Positions 37,351 through 46,511 of a stretch of 54,814 nt of DNA are shown one piece after another. The notes beneath the pieces were generated by a model. It was not told the DNA's origin and searched no databases. It saw only the letters and a program-made list of their open reading frames with translations. This stretch comes from Streptomyces triticisoli (GTDB lineage: Bacteria > Actinomycetota > Actinomycetes > Streptomycetales > Streptomycetaceae), in contig NZ_QFDQ01000038.1 in NCBI RefSeq assembly GCF_003270085.1, positions 1 to 54,814 on the forward strand, read 5' to 3'. Both the position numbers and the translations under genes were made by a program. The number at the start of each line of letters is the position of its first letter. Positions within the stretch are counted from its first letter, which is position 1.

Positions 37351-37953
37351 TCAGGCTTGAGTCTTGGGCCGGTGGAACTCGCTTGTGTCGAGGGTGCAGC
37401 CGAAGGGGTCCGGGATGGGCAGCTTCTCGCCGAACGGCTTGCTGATGCGGACCTGGTATTTCCTCGCCGACGGAGACCCGTAAACGATGGCCTCCTGCTC
37501 CTGCATGTCCAGGAGCAGGTACACGGGAACGCCCGCCCTGGCATAGACCTCGACCTTGCCGGTCAGGTCGTCGTTCCGTGTGGGGGGAGAAGTCAGCTCG
37601 GCGACGAAGGACAGGGCTTCGCCGTCCAAGCGGTTGCTCTCCGTTTGAAAGACCCGCTGATGCGCCGCATGAATGTCCGGCCCGTACGCGCACTCATCCC
37701 CTGGGAAGACGAACAACTGAGGGGTCCGCTCGATGACGTGGCCCTTAGGGAGGTAAGGCCCGAGTTGGTCGCAGACCGACTTCATGATCGGGGTGTAATA
37801 CCCCTTCGACCACGGCGACAAGACGATGTTCCCCCTGATGATCTCGGCCTTGAAGCCGACGGGCGCAATCAGCTCATCGAGGGCGTCCAGCATCACCTCG
37901 AGGCTTCCGGATCCGGTGCCGCTTATCGTCGGTCGCTCTGTCATCAACGTCAT
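37351..37953 (-). CDS. Uma2-family (DUF820) putative endonuclease
   Basis: This 200-residue protein has the Uma2 fold signs: the PD-type acid in YGPDIHAAHQ, then ELTSPPTRNDDLTGKVEVYA and AGVPVYLLLDMQEQEAIVYG. In this PD-(D/E)XK-like family these supply the metal-binding acids and Lys. The function of Streptomyces Uma2 proteins is unknown. ATG at 37953 follows GAGGGAGGGCGCATC. A second homologue lies at 41174-41776. It is convergent with the DAGK-like gene, 2 bases apart. Confidence 0.85.
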   Translation of the reverse strand: MTLMTERPTISGTGSGSLEVMLDALDELIAPVGFKAEIIRGNIVLSPWSKGYYTPIMKSVCDQLGPYLPKGHVIERTPQLFVFPGDECAYGPDIHAAHQRVFQTESNRLDGEALSFVAELTSPPTRNDDLTGKVEVYARAGVPVYLLLDMQEQEAIVYGSPSARKYQVRISKPFGEKLPIPDPFGCTLDTSEFHRPKTQA

Positions 37954-38011
37954 GATGCGCCCTCCCTCTGATACAGACCAGTCCGCCACTCAGAGTATCC
38001 GATCGACTACA

Positions 38012-38512
38012 TCACTCGCCCAGGTTCTCCTCCCGGTACTCGCGCCACCGCTCCATCATCCCCGCCACATCCCGCTCGATGAACTCGAAGAACGCCAGGG
38101 TCTCGGACAGCCTGCGCCCCGCCGGGGTCTCCGCGCCCAGGCCGGCGACGCCCTCCCGCAGGGCGCCCTCCCACCGTTTGATGATCGCCTCGCGGTTGGT
38201 CAGCGCCTCGTACCACTGGTTGCTGTGCACCCGGTAGCGCTCCCGGCGCGAACCGGGCTCCCGCTCCCGTGACACCAGGTGCACCTGGGACAGGTAGCGC
38301 ACCGCGCCGGAGACCGCCGCCGGGCTGATCCTCAGCTGGTCGCCCAGCTCGGCGGAGGTCAGGGCGCCGGAGTCGGAGGCGAGCAGCGCGGCGAAGACCC
38401 GGGCCGGCATGCGCGGCACGCCCGCCTCGACGAGCTGTGCCGCGAAGTGCTCCACGAACCGCGACACCGCCTCCGGGTCCCGCTCCACCGCCGCCGCCTT
38501 CGACTCCGCCAT
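38012..38512 (-). CDS. MarR/GbsR-family transcriptional regulator
   Basis: This 166-residue winged-helix regulator (MPARVFAALLASDSGALTSA, ELGDQLRISPAAVSGAVRYL, VSREREPGSRRERYRVHSNQ) resembles the GbsR/MarR group. It is divergent from an ABC transporter operon with a 73-base shared promoter region that contains an AT-rich inverted repeat, so it probably represses the transporter and itself. Confidence 0.9.
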   Translation of the reverse strand: MAESKAAAVERDPEAVSRFVEHFAAQLVEAGVPRMPARVFAALLASDSGALTSAELGDQLRISPAAVSGAVRYLSQVHLVSREREPGSRRERYRVHSNQWYEALTNREAIIKRWEGALREGVAGLGAETPAGRRLSETLAFFEFIERDVAGMMERWREYREENLGE

Positions 38513-38536
38513 GCCTCCAGCCTATCCGCGATTCAT

Positions 38537-38573
38537 ACGCTTTCTTAACTTCACAAATTTCTGAAAGAAGCGT
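38537..38573. promoter_or_regulatory. Probable MarR/GbsR operator
   Basis: ACGCTTTCTT...AAAGAAGCGT form an imperfect inverted repeat with a perfect CTTTC/GAAAG core around the AT-rich centre AACTTCACAAATTT. It lies between divergent regulator and ABC transporter starts and ends 12 bases before the ATPase ATG. Confidence 0.65.
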
Positions 38574-38585
38574 ACGTTGCGCAGC

Positions 38586-39512
38586 ATGACGCAGGCAATC
38601 ACCGTCTCCGGGCTGCACAAGTCCTTCGGCCGGACCCACGCCCTGGACGGCCTCGACCTGGACGTCGCCACCGGCGAGGTCCACGGCTTCCTCGGGCCGA
38701 ACGGCTCCGGCAAGTCCACCACCATCCGGGTCCTGCTCGGCCTGCTGCGCGCCGACTCCGGCGCCGCGCAGGTGCTGGGCCGCGACTCCTGGACGGACGC
38801 GGTGGAGGTGCACCGCCGGATCGCCTACGTCCCCGGGGACGTGACCCTGTGGCGCAACCTCTCCGGGGGCGAGGTCATCGACCTGTACGGCAGGCTGCGC
38901 GGAGGACTCGACCGGCGGCGCCGGGACGAGCTGGTCGAACGCTTCGAGCTGGACCCCACGAAGAAGGGCCGGACGTACTCCAAGGGCAACCGGCAGAAGG
39001 TCGCCCTGGTCGCCGCCTTCGCCTCCGACGTCGACCTGCTGATCCTGGACGAGCCGACCTCGGGCCTCGACCCGCTGATGGAGGAGGTCTTCCAGCGCTG
39101 CGTGGCGGAGGAACGCGACCGCGGCCGCACCGTCCTGCTCTCCTCCCACATCCTCAGCGAGGTCGAGGAGCTGTGCGACCGGGTGAGCATCATCCGCAGG
39201 GGCCGCACCGTGGAGAGCGGTTCGCTGGCCGACCTGCGCCACCTCACCCGCACCAGCGTCACCGCCGAACTCGCCGGACCCCCCGACGGGCTCGCCCGTC
39301 TGCCCGGCGTCCACGACCTCGACGTACAGGGCCGGCGGGTCCGCCTCCAGGTGGACACCGACAAGCTGAACGAGGTGCTGCGCTCGCTGAGCCGGACGGG
39401 CGTACGCTCGCTGACCTCCACCCCGCCGACGCTGGAGGAGCTGTTCCTGCGGCACTACCAGGACGAGGCCGGTTCCGAGGCGGACGACAGGACCGCGGAG
39501 GTGACGCGATGA
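38586..39512 (+). CDS. ABC transporter ATP-binding protein
   Basis: This 308-residue ATPase has Walker [11 protein letters not shown], a signature-like [14 protein letters not shown] (degenerate LSGGQ) and Walker [16 protein letters not shown], then [15 protein letters not shown]-terminal domain of about 90 residues is typical of DrrA-type antibiotic exporters. ATG at 38586. It is followed by a permease overlapping by 4 bases (ATGA). Confidence 0.93.
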   Translation: MTQAITVSGLHKSFGRTHALDGLDLDVATGEVHGFLGPNGSGKSTTIRVLLGLLRADSGAAQVLGRDSWTDAVEVHRRIAYVPGDVTLWRNLSGGEVIDLYGRLRGGLDRRRRDELVERFELDPTKKGRTYSKGNRQKVALVAAFASDVDLLILDEPTSGLDPLMEEVFQRCVAEERDRGRTVLLSSHILSEVEELCDRVSIIRRGRTVESGSLADLRHLTRTSVTAELAGPPDGLARLPGVHDLDVQGRRVRLQVDTDKLNEVLRSLSRTGVRSLTSTPPTLEELFLRHYQDEAGSEADDRTAEVTR

Positions 39513-41152
39513 CCGCCACGGCCTCCCCCGCCCCTGCCGCGCGGACCGGCCGCTCCCGCCATCTCGCCGGCACCGGCACCCTGCTGCGCTTCGCCCTGCG
39601 CCGCGACCGCGTGATGATCCCGGTCTGGGTCGCGGTCAACGCCCTGATGGTCCTGTCCATGCCGAACACGATCAAGGGCCTGTACGCCACCCCGGCCGAA
39701 CGCGCCGACCTGATGCGGCAGATGGCGACGAACGCCTCCCTGCGCGCCATGGTCGGCCCGGTGTTCGGCGACTCGCTGGGCGCGCTGACGGCCTGGCGGG
39801 TCGGGGTGTACGCGGGGGCACTCGCCGCCGTCATGAGCCTGCTCGTCGTCGTACGGCACACCCGGGACGAGGAGGAGAGCGGGCGGCAGGAGTTGGTGTC
39901 GTCGGGGATGGTGGGCCGCCGGGCCCCGCTGACGGCGGCGCTGCTCGCGGCGGCGGTCGCGAACGCTGCCCTGGCCCTGCTGATCACGGCAGGCCTCGCC
40001 GGACAGGGCGCCCCGGGTGCTCTCGCCTTCGGGCTCGGGGTGGCGGGTGTGGGGATGGTCTTCGCCACGATGGCGGCGATCGTCGCCCAGCTCACGGAGA
40101 GCGCCCGGCTGGCCCGCGGCCTGACCTCCGCCGTCCTGGGCGCGGCCTTCGTCCTGCGGGCGGCGGGCGACTCGGCGACGGATGGGGGCACCGCCCAGGC
40201 GTTCAGCACTGGGGGAGGGTCGTCCGTGCTGACCTGGGTGTCCCCGCTGGGCTGGCTGGAGAACCTGCGGGCCTTCGCCGGCGAGCGCTGGTGGGTGCTG
40301 CTGCTGTTCGCCGCCGCGGCGGTCGTCCAGGCCGGCGTCGCCTACGAGCTGGCCGGGCGCCGGGACATCGGCATGAGTTTCCTGCCGACCCGGCCGGGAC
40401 CCGCCCGGGGGCACATCGGAACGGCGGGCGCGCTGGCCTGGCGGCTGCAGCGGGGCAGCGTGCTCGGCTGGAGCGTCGGCTTCTTCGTCGCGGGAGTCGT
40501 CTACGGCGGGATGGCGGACGGCGCGGCCCAGCTGGTCGGCGACAACGCCAAGGCCCGGGAGATCTTCCAGCGGATGGGCGGGCAGGCCGGCCTGACGGAC
40601 GCCTTCCTCGCCGCGATGGTCGGGATGCTCGGCCTGGTCGCCGCGCTCCACGTCGTCTCCTCCGTGCTGCGCCTGAGCGGCGAGGAGAGCTCCGGCCGCG
40701 CCGAGCCGGTGCTGGCGGGCGCGGTGGGCCGGCTGCGCTGGGCCGCCGGGCATCTGCTGCTCGCCTTCGGCGGCTCGGTCCTGATCATGCTCCTGGCCGG
40801 GCTGGGCCTCGCGGTCGGCCACGGCAAGCAGGTCGGGCCGGTGCTCGGCGCGTGCCTGGTGCAGGTGGCCGGGGTGTGGGTGGTCGGCGGTGTCGCCGTC
40901 CTGCTCCACGGCGTCCTGCCGCGGGGGGCCGTGGCCGCGTGGGGCGTGGCCGGGGCGGTGCTGCTGATCGGCTGGATCGGCCCCGCGCTGGACGTCCCAC
41001 AGCTCGTGCTGGACCTCTCCCCCTTCGGGCACCTGCCCAAGCTGCCGGGCGGGCGGATGGAGTGGGGGCCGGTCGGCGTCCTGTCGGCGCTCGCGGTGCT
41101 CCTGGTGGCCGGAGGGCTGGCGGGACTGCGCAGGCGGGACATCGGCGGCTGA
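39509..41152 (+). CDS. ABC-2 type permease, polyketide/drug exporter type
   Basis: This 547-residue protein has about 12 hydrophobic helices in two halves ([73 protein letters not shown]). It matches the long ABC-2 permeases paired with DrrA-like ATPases in actinomycetes, likely for export of a hydrophobic antibiotic or lipid. The substrate is not known. Confidence 0.88.
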   Translation: MTATASPAPAARTGRSRHLAGTGTLLRFALRRDRVMIPVWVAVNALMVLSMPNTIKGLYATPAERADLMRQMATNASLRAMVGPVFGDSLGALTAWRVGVYAGALAAVMSLLVVVRHTRDEEESGRQELVSSGMVGRRAPLTAALLAAAVANAALALLITAGLAGQGAPGALAFGLGVAGVGMVFATMAAIVAQLTESARLARGLTSAVLGAAFVLRAAGDSATDGGTAQAFSTGGGSSVLTWVSPLGWLENLRAFAGERWWVLLLFAAAAVVQAGVAYELAGRRDIGMSFLPTRPGPARGHIGTAGALAWRLQRGSVLGWSVGFFVAGVVYGGMADGAAQLVGDNAKAREIFQRMGGQAGLTDAFLAAMVGMLGLVAALHVVSSVLRLSGEESSGRAEPVLAGAVGRLRWAAGHLLLAFGGSVLIMLLAGLGLAVGHGKQVGPVLGACLVQVAGVWVVGGVAVLLHGVLPRGAVAAWGVAGAVLLIGWIGPALDVPQLVLDLSPFGHLPKLPGGRMEWGPVGVLSALAVLLVAGGLAGLRRRDIGG

Positions 41153-41173
41153 GCGTGCGACGGGGTGCGCGGC

Positions 41174-41776
41174 TCAGTCGGCGTACTGCTTGAGCTCCTC
41201 GGTGTCGAGTTCGATACCGAGGGGCTCCGGCAGCGAGAGCTTGACGCCGAAAGACTTCCTGGCGGCACTGCGGTACCCCTCTCCCGGGGCGGGGTCGCTG
41301 TAGAGCGTGACGGAGGAGTCGTCGCGGTCGACCAACAGGTAGAACGGAATGCCCGCGTCACCGTAGGCCAAGGGCTTCTCCTTGCGGTCCCGCTGATCGG
41401 TGTCCGAGTCGTACGACGTGACCTCCAGGACCAGCAGCACCCCCTCGGTCGGCGCCCACTCACCATGCCCTGCGAAGTGCGCTGCGGGCACCAGCACCCC
41501 GTCCGGACGCGCCCGTCCCTTGCGGTACTTCTCCACCCTCAGCCCTTGCCCCTGATACAGGTCCAGGTCGGGCCGCGACTGCATACAGCGCCGCATCAGC
41601 CACATCACGATGGTGTTGTGGTCGCCATCAGGCACGTTCTTGACCCCGATCCGCCCGTCGATGAACTCGAACCTGACGGCGTCGTCGGTCTCCCTGGCCG
41701 CGAATTCGGCGATCCTCTCGAACTCCTCCACGGACATCTGGGACGTGTGCGTCGTGCGCTCTGCCATAACCGTCAT
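41174..41776 (-). CDS. Uma2-family (DUF820) putative endonuclease, second copy
   Basis: This 200-residue homologue has FEFIDGRIGVKNVPDGDHNT, ARPDGVLVPAAHF, VLEVTSYDSDTDQRDRKEKP and AGIPFYLLVDRDDSSVTLYS, i.e. the acid and Lys positions of the PD-(D/E)XK-like fold. It is convergent with the ABC permease. The two Uma2 genes flank the regulator/ABC cassette on opposite sides. Confidence 0.88.
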   Translation of the reverse strand: MTVMAERTTHTSQMSVEEFERIAEFAARETDDAVRFEFIDGRIGVKNVPDGDHNTIVMWLMRRCMQSRPDLDLYQGQGLRVEKYRKGRARPDGVLVPAAHFAGHGEWAPTEGVLLVLEVTSYDSDTDQRDRKEKPLAYGDAGIPFYLLVDRDDSSVTLYSDPAPGEGYRSAARKSFGVKLSLPEPLGIELDTEELKQYAD

Positions 41777-41877
41777 GGTGCACCCCCTCTCGGGTCACGG
41801 CCAGTATGCCGAGCGGCGGGTGGTCGATGATCGGAAATGATCCGTCATCAGCCGAACGGGTGAGCCGGGCACGGACG

Positions 41878-43098
41878 TCAGCGCACCACCACGCCCAGCC
41901 CCTCCAGCCCCCGGATCACGAAGTTCGGCTTGCGCTGCGGCTCCGCCGCCAGGGCGAGCGTGGGAGCTTGCTCCAGCAGGGCTCCCATGGAGGCCGCCAG
42001 TTCGATGCGGGCCAGGGGGGCGCCGATGCAGTAGTGGATGCCCGCGCTGAAGGAGATGTGGGGGTTGTCCCGGCGGGTGAGGTCCAGGCGGGCGGGGTCG
42101 GTGAAGACCGCCGGGTCGTGGTTGGCCGAGCCGAAGAGCATGGCGATCTCCGCGCCCCTCGGGATCGTCGTGCCGGCGACCTCGATCTCGTCCAGGACCC
42201 AGCGTTCGAAGAGCTGCAGCGGGGTGTCGTAGCGCATCAGCTCCTCGATCGCGGACGGGATCAGGGAGTGGTCCGCGCGCAGGGCCGCCAGCTGGTCCGG
42301 GTTGCGGAACAGTGCCCACCAGCCGTTGACCGTGGCGTTCACCGTGGCCTCGTGGCCGGCGTTGAGGAGCAGTACGGCCGTGGAGATCATCTCCTGTTCC
42401 GTCAGCCGGTCGTCCTCGTCGTGCGCGGCGATCAGCCCCGAGATCAGGTCCTCGCCCGGCTTCTTGCGGCGCTCGGCGATCAGCTCGCGCAGGTAGTCGG
42501 AGAACTCGGCCGACGCCCGCACCGCCTTGGCCGCCGCATCCTCGGACGGGTTCAGCTCGTACATCCCGCAGATGTCCGCCGACCAGGGCCGCAGCGGGGC
42601 CCGGTCCGCCTCGGGGATGCCCAGCATCTCGGCGATCACGGCGACCGGCAGCGGTTCGGCGACATCCGTGAGCAGGTCGCCGCCGCCCGCCTCCACCAGG
42701 GCGGAGACCAGCTCGTTCGCCAGCCGGTGCACGTACGGCTTCAGCTGCTCCACCGTGCGCGGGGTGAACGCCTTCGACACCAGGCGCCGGATCCGGGTGT
42801 GGTCCGGCGGCTCCAGGTCGAGCATCCCGTGGTCGTTGAGGACGTGGAACGGCTCGTGCTCCGGCGGGGGCGCCGTACGGCCGAACTCCTCGTGCGTGAA
42901 CCGGTGCTGGTAGGTCCGGCCCAGCCCGCGGTCCCGCAGCAGCGCCGAGACGTCCGCGTGGTGCGGGACCAGCCACTGGTCGCTGGGCTCGTAGTAGAGC
43001 ACGCGGCCCCGCCCGCGCAGTTCGGCGTAGGCGGGGTACGGATCGGCGACGAACGCCGGGTCCCACGGGTCGAAAGCGAGGTCGGAGACAGCTGCCAT
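41878..43098 (-). CDS. Cytochrome P450
   Basis: This 406-residue P450 has the I-helix LLNAGHEATVN, the ExxR motif in EELMRYDTPLQLFERW, and the heme loop FSAGIHYCIGAPLAR with the ligand Cys near residue 357. The length is standard for soluble bacterial P450s. Substrate unknown; no ferredoxin or biosynthetic gene is adjacent. It follows the two-component genes on the same strand after 75 bases. Confidence 0.95.
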   Translation of the reverse strand: MAAVSDLAFDPWDPAFVADPYPAYAELRGRGRVLYYEPSDQWLVPHHADVSALLRDRGLGRTYQHRFTHEEFGRTAPPPEHEPFHVLNDHGMLDLEPPDHTRIRRLVSKAFTPRTVEQLKPYVHRLANELVSALVEAGGGDLLTDVAEPLPVAVIAEMLGIPEADRAPLRPWSADICGMYELNPSEDAAAKAVRASAEFSDYLRELIAERRKKPGEDLISGLIAAHDEDDRLTEQEMISTAVLLLNAGHEATVNATVNGWWALFRNPDQLAALRADHSLIPSAIEELMRYDTPLQLFERWVLDEIEVAGTTIPRGAEIAMLFGSANHDPAVFTDPARLDLTRRDNPHISFSAGIHYCIGAPLARIELAASMGALLEQAPTLALAAEPQRKPNFVIRGLEGLGVVVR

Positions 43099-43173
43099 GC
43101 CCGGACGCTAGCCCGGCCCGCCCCGGTCTGACCAGGGGTGCCGCCGCACCTCACACCGCCCGGCCGGGGCGGC

Positions 43174-43851
43174 TCACCCCGGCGTGACCAGCCGCGCCTC
43201 GTACGCGAACACCGCCGCCTGGGTCCGGTCCCGCAGCCCCAGCTTCACCAGGATCCGGCTCACATGGGTCTTGATGGTCGACTCGGCGACCACCAGCCGC
43301 TCGGCGATCTCCGCGTTCGACAGTCCCTGCGCGATCAGCACCAGCACCTCCGTCTCCCGCTCGGTCAGCTCCCCGTACGCCGCCTGCCCGGTGGCCGCCG
43401 GCCGCGGGGGCTCGGTCATCCTGGAGAACTCCGTGATCAGCCGCCGGGTGACCGAGGGCGCGAGCAGCGCCTCGCCGGCCGCGACCACCCGCACCCCGTC
43501 GGCGAGCTGCCGCGCCGAGGCGTCCTTGAGCAGGAAGCCGGAGGCTCCCGCCCGCAGCGCCTGGTACACGTACTCGTCCAGGTCGAAGGTGGTCAGCACC
43601 AGTACCTTCGCCGTGCCGTCCGCGGCGACGATCTCCCGGGTCGCCTCGATGCCGTTCAGCTCCGGCATGCGGATGTCCATCAGCACCACGTCCGGGGCCA
43701 GTTCGCGTACCCGCTCCACCGCCTCGCGTCCGTTGACGGCCTCGCCGACGACCTCGATGTCGGGCATCGCGTTCAGCAGGACCGAGAAGCCCTCGCGCAC
43801 CATCATCTGGTCGTCCGCGATCAGGACGCGGATCGTCGTGCCGGTCGTCAT
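43174..43851 (-). CDS. NarL/LuxR-type response regulator
   Basis: This 225-residue regulator has a receiver (VLIADDQMMVREGF; acceptor Asp in VVLMDIRMPELNG; Lys in FLLKDAS) and a LuxR helix-turn-helix (LTERETEVLVLIAQGLSNAE, VAESTIKTHVSRILVKLGLR). Its ATG overlaps the kinase stop (ATGA). Confidence 0.95.
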   Translation of the reverse strand: MTTGTTIRVLIADDQMMVREGFSVLLNAMPDIEVVGEAVNGREAVERVRELAPDVVLMDIRMPELNGIEATREIVAADGTAKVLVLTTFDLDEYVYQALRAGASGFLLKDASARQLADGVRVVAAGEALLAPSVTRRLITEFSRMTEPPRPAATGQAAYGELTERETEVLVLIAQGLSNAEIAERLVVAESTIKTHVSRILVKLGLRDRTQAAVFAYEARLVTPG

Positions 43852-45257
43852 GCTCCGGCTCCGTCGTCGTCCGTGCGGCCACCGTCCGTACGGCCACCGT
43901 CCGCGCGCTCGCCGTCCGTGCGCCCCGTCACCGTGGCGACCGGCAGGAACACCGCCACCTCGTACCCTCCGTCGTCGGCCGGGCCCGCCGTCATCTCGCC
44001 GTCCAGCATCGACACCCGCTCCCGCATGCCGGTGACGCCGTGTCCGGCCCCGGGCGAGGGTTTGATGAGCGACGGCTCGGGCGGCGGGCCGTTGACCACG
44101 CGCAGGGCGAGCCCGCCGAGGACGTAGCCGACCTCCACCCGGGCGCTCGCGCCGGGCGCGTGCCGCAGGGTGTTGCTCAGGGCCTCCTGGACGATCCGGT
44201 ACGCCGACAGCTCCACGCCCTGCGGCAGTTCGCGCACCGCGCCCATCACCGTCTTCTCCACGCTCAGACCGGCCTCCCGCACGTTCGCCAGCAGCGTGTC
44301 GAGGTCGGCGAGCGTGGGCTGCGGGGCCTGGGGAGCCTCGTAGTCCTCGGCGCGGACGACCCCGAGGACGCGGCGCAGCTCGGTCAGGGCCGCCACCGCG
44401 TTCTCCCGGATCGTGGCGAACGCCTTCTCCAGCTCCGGCGGCGGGTTCTCCACCCGGTAGGGGGCGGCCTCGGCCTGGATGGCGACGACGGACATGTGGT
44501 GGGCCACGACGTCGTGCAGCTCGCGGGCGATCGTGGTGCGCTCCTCCAGCAGGGTGCGCCGGGACCGCTCGTGCGCGGTCACCGTCTGCTGGGCGGTCAC
44601 CTCCTGCTCGGCGTCGCGGCGTATGTGCCAGAGGGTGACGACGAGGAGGAGGAGCGCGGAGATGACCAGCATGGGTGCCGAGTTGTCGCTGTGGTGGTAG
44701 CCGATCACGGCCTGGGCGGCCAAGGCGTAGCACGCGGTGACCATCCAGGTCCACGCCGCCGTGCGCGGCCGGGTACGTATGGCCACCACCGTGAGCACCG
44801 TCAGGTGCGCGACGAAGCTGCCGGGCGACCACGGCCAGCCGCTGAGGTTGCCGAACACCACCCACGAGGCCGCGGTCGCCACCAGGGACAGCCAGAAGGC
44901 TCCGACCGGGCGAACCAGGGTGAGCAGGACCGGGACCAGGGCCAGCAGGCCGTACACCGGTGCCGGGCCGCCGTGGGCGCTCGCCCACGCGAGGAGCATG
45001 GCCAACAGACCGGCCCCCACCACCACGGCGTGCGGGGTCCAGGCCGCGTACTCCCGCAGACGGCCGGGCAGCCGCCGGGTCAGCGGGCCGTCGACGCTCA
45101 TGCGGCGCAGCGGACGGTAGGCGAAGGCGCCCTGGAACAGATCCTGCCGCAGCCCGCGCGAGGCGTTCGCGGCCAGCTCGTACTCGGGGCTGCGTGGCTT
45201 GTACGCGCCGAACGCGCCGCCCGGCGCCGTCCGCTGCGTCTGGGTCGTCTCAGTCAC
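43848..45257 (-). CDS. Sensor histidine kinase, NarL-type partner
   Basis: This 469-residue kinase has five or six N-terminal helices, a HisKA_3 dimerisation box with the phospho-His (TIARELHDVVAHHMSVVAIQ) and an HATPase (YRIVQEALSNTLRHA, GHGVTGMRERVSML). The tail is an acidic Asp-Gly-rich repeat (TDGERADGGRTDGGRTDDD). The GTG at 45257 has only a weak ribosome binding site. The stimulus is unknown. Confidence 0.92.
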   Translation of the reverse strand: MTETTQTQRTAPGGAFGAYKPRSPEYELAANASRGLRQDLFQGAFAYRPLRRMSVDGPLTRRLPGRLREYAAWTPHAVVVGAGLLAMLLAWASAHGGPAPVYGLLALVPVLLTLVRPVGAFWLSLVATAASWVVFGNLSGWPWSPGSFVAHLTVLTVVAIRTRPRTAAWTWMVTACYALAAQAVIGYHHSDNSAPMLVISALLLLVVTLWHIRRDAEQEVTAQQTVTAHERSRRTLLEERTTIARELHDVVAHHMSVVAIQAEAAPYRVENPPPELEKAFATIRENAVAALTELRRVLGVVRAEDYEAPQAPQPTLADLDTLLANVREAGLSVEKTVMGAVRELPQGVELSAYRIVQEALSNTLRHAPGASARVEVGYVLGGLALRVVNGPPPEPSLIKPSPGAGHGVTGMRERVSMLDGEMTAGPADDGGYEVAVFLPVATVTGRTDGERADGGRTDGGRTDDDGAGA

Positions 45258-45368
45258 GGTGAGAACGGTAGAGGGGAGGCGGGGTCGCGGTCGTCCCCAG
45301 TGAGAGGGGTCTTCCACGGTCCGTCTCAGGTACTACCGGCAGCACGGCCCGGCCCCCGGCCCCGGGAC

Positions 45369-46316
45369 TCACCACGCCAGCTGGGCGATCTCCTCCGCCA
45401 CCACCGCGCACGCGTCCGCCGCCGGATCGATCAGGGGGAAGTGGCCGACCTCCGCCAGGAGGGTCAGGCCCACCAGCTCGCCCGCCTTCGCCGCCGCCTC
45501 CGTGTAGGACTCCGCGACCGCCTGGGGTACGTCCACGTCGGCACGGCCCTGGACGAGGGTCGTCGCGATGCCGGTCGGCAGGAGGAGGGCCGGGTCGGCG
45601 TAGGGCCGGCGCTCCACGAAGCCCTCGTCGCCGCCCAGGAGTTGGCGGGCCGCTCCGCCGCACACGTCCAGTTTTTCGGCGACGGCGAAGTCGGCGATCG
45701 GGGCGAGGGCGACCACGCCGCGCAGCGGTGCGGGGCCGTCCGTGCGCCAGGGGGCGTCGGCCGGGAGGACGTGACGGGCCGCCGCCCACAGGGCCAGGTG
45801 GCCGCCCGCCGAGTGACCGGTGATCACCGTGCGCCGTGTGTCGGCCTGCGGAAGCGCCTGCCGTACCAGCGCGGGCAGGGCGTCCAGGGCGGCGGCCACG
45901 TCGTCGAACGTGTCCGGCCAGCGGCCCGCGACCGGGACCTCGTCCCCGGCCGCCGGGGCGGTGCTGCCGCGCCGGTACTCGACGTTGGCCACGGCGAAGC
46001 CGCGGCGGGCGAGGAAGTCCGCGAAGGGGGTGATGTGGCGGCGGTCGTACGGGGACCGCCAGGCGCCACCGTGCAGCACCACCACGAGCGGGGCCGGGGA
46101 AGCCGGGGAGGAGGACGCCGGGGAGCCGGGGGTGCCGCGCGGGGCGTAGAAGTCGACGACCTGGTCGGGGTGGTCGCCGTAGGCGGCCGTGGCGTCGGGG
46201 TCGACGGGCGCGTGCGAGAAGGCCGACTCCTCCTCCGCGGCGGCACGCGCGGCCGCGTCACGGCCGGCGGTGTTCTCCGGTTCTGCGGCATCGCCCGGTG
46301 CGGCGGCGTCCGGCAT
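45369..46316 (-). CDS. Alpha/beta hydrolase, likely kynurenine formamidase
   Basis: This 315-residue protein carries HGGAW (oxyanion hole) and nucleophile TGHSAGGHLALWAA, with the catalytic acid and His near the C-terminus (GRADVDVP, EVGHFPLI). It follows tryptophan 2,3-dioxygenase and kynureninase on the same strand, so it probably hydrolyses N-formylkynurenine to kynurenine. It carries an Ala/Glu-rich N-terminal extension of about 45 residues. A strong hairpin separates it from kynU, so it may have its own promoter. Confidence 0.8.
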   Translation of the reverse strand: MPDAAAPGDAAEPENTAGRDAAARAAAEEESAFSHAPVDPDATAAYGDHPDQVVDFYAPRGTPGSPASSSPASPAPLVVVLHGGAWRSPYDRRHITPFADFLARRGFAVANVEYRRGSTAPAAGDEVPVAGRWPDTFDDVAAALDALPALVRQALPQADTRRTVITGHSAGGHLALWAAARHVLPADAPWRTDGPAPLRGVVALAPIADFAVAEKLDVCGGAARQLLGGDEGFVERRPYADPALLLPTGIATTLVQGRADVDVPQAVAESYTEAAAKAGELVGLTLLAEVGHFPLIDPAADACAVVAEEIAQLAW

Positions 46317-46440
46317 GCTCCAACCTCTCAGCGACGTAACGGTATGAGCGGACCGGAGGAAAATCGTTCGGCCGTTGGCCGGGACGGTACCAGGCCGATC
46401 ATGTGCGCGGAGGCGGGGATGTCACGCTCGGTGAGGCCGG

Positions 46441-46482
46441 ACGGTCCTGCCACACGGCGTGGGGGCCGTGCGGCAGGACCGT
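46441..46482 (-). terminator. Terminator after kynU
   Basis: An 18-bp stem with one mismatch (46441-46458 with 46465-46482; loop GTGGGG) lies 30 bases past the kynureninase stop. It probably ends the kynA-kynU transcript before the hydrolase gene. Confidence 0.75.
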
Positions 46483-46511
46483 TCACCGGAATCGGCCGGG
46501 TGGGCGGCGGG

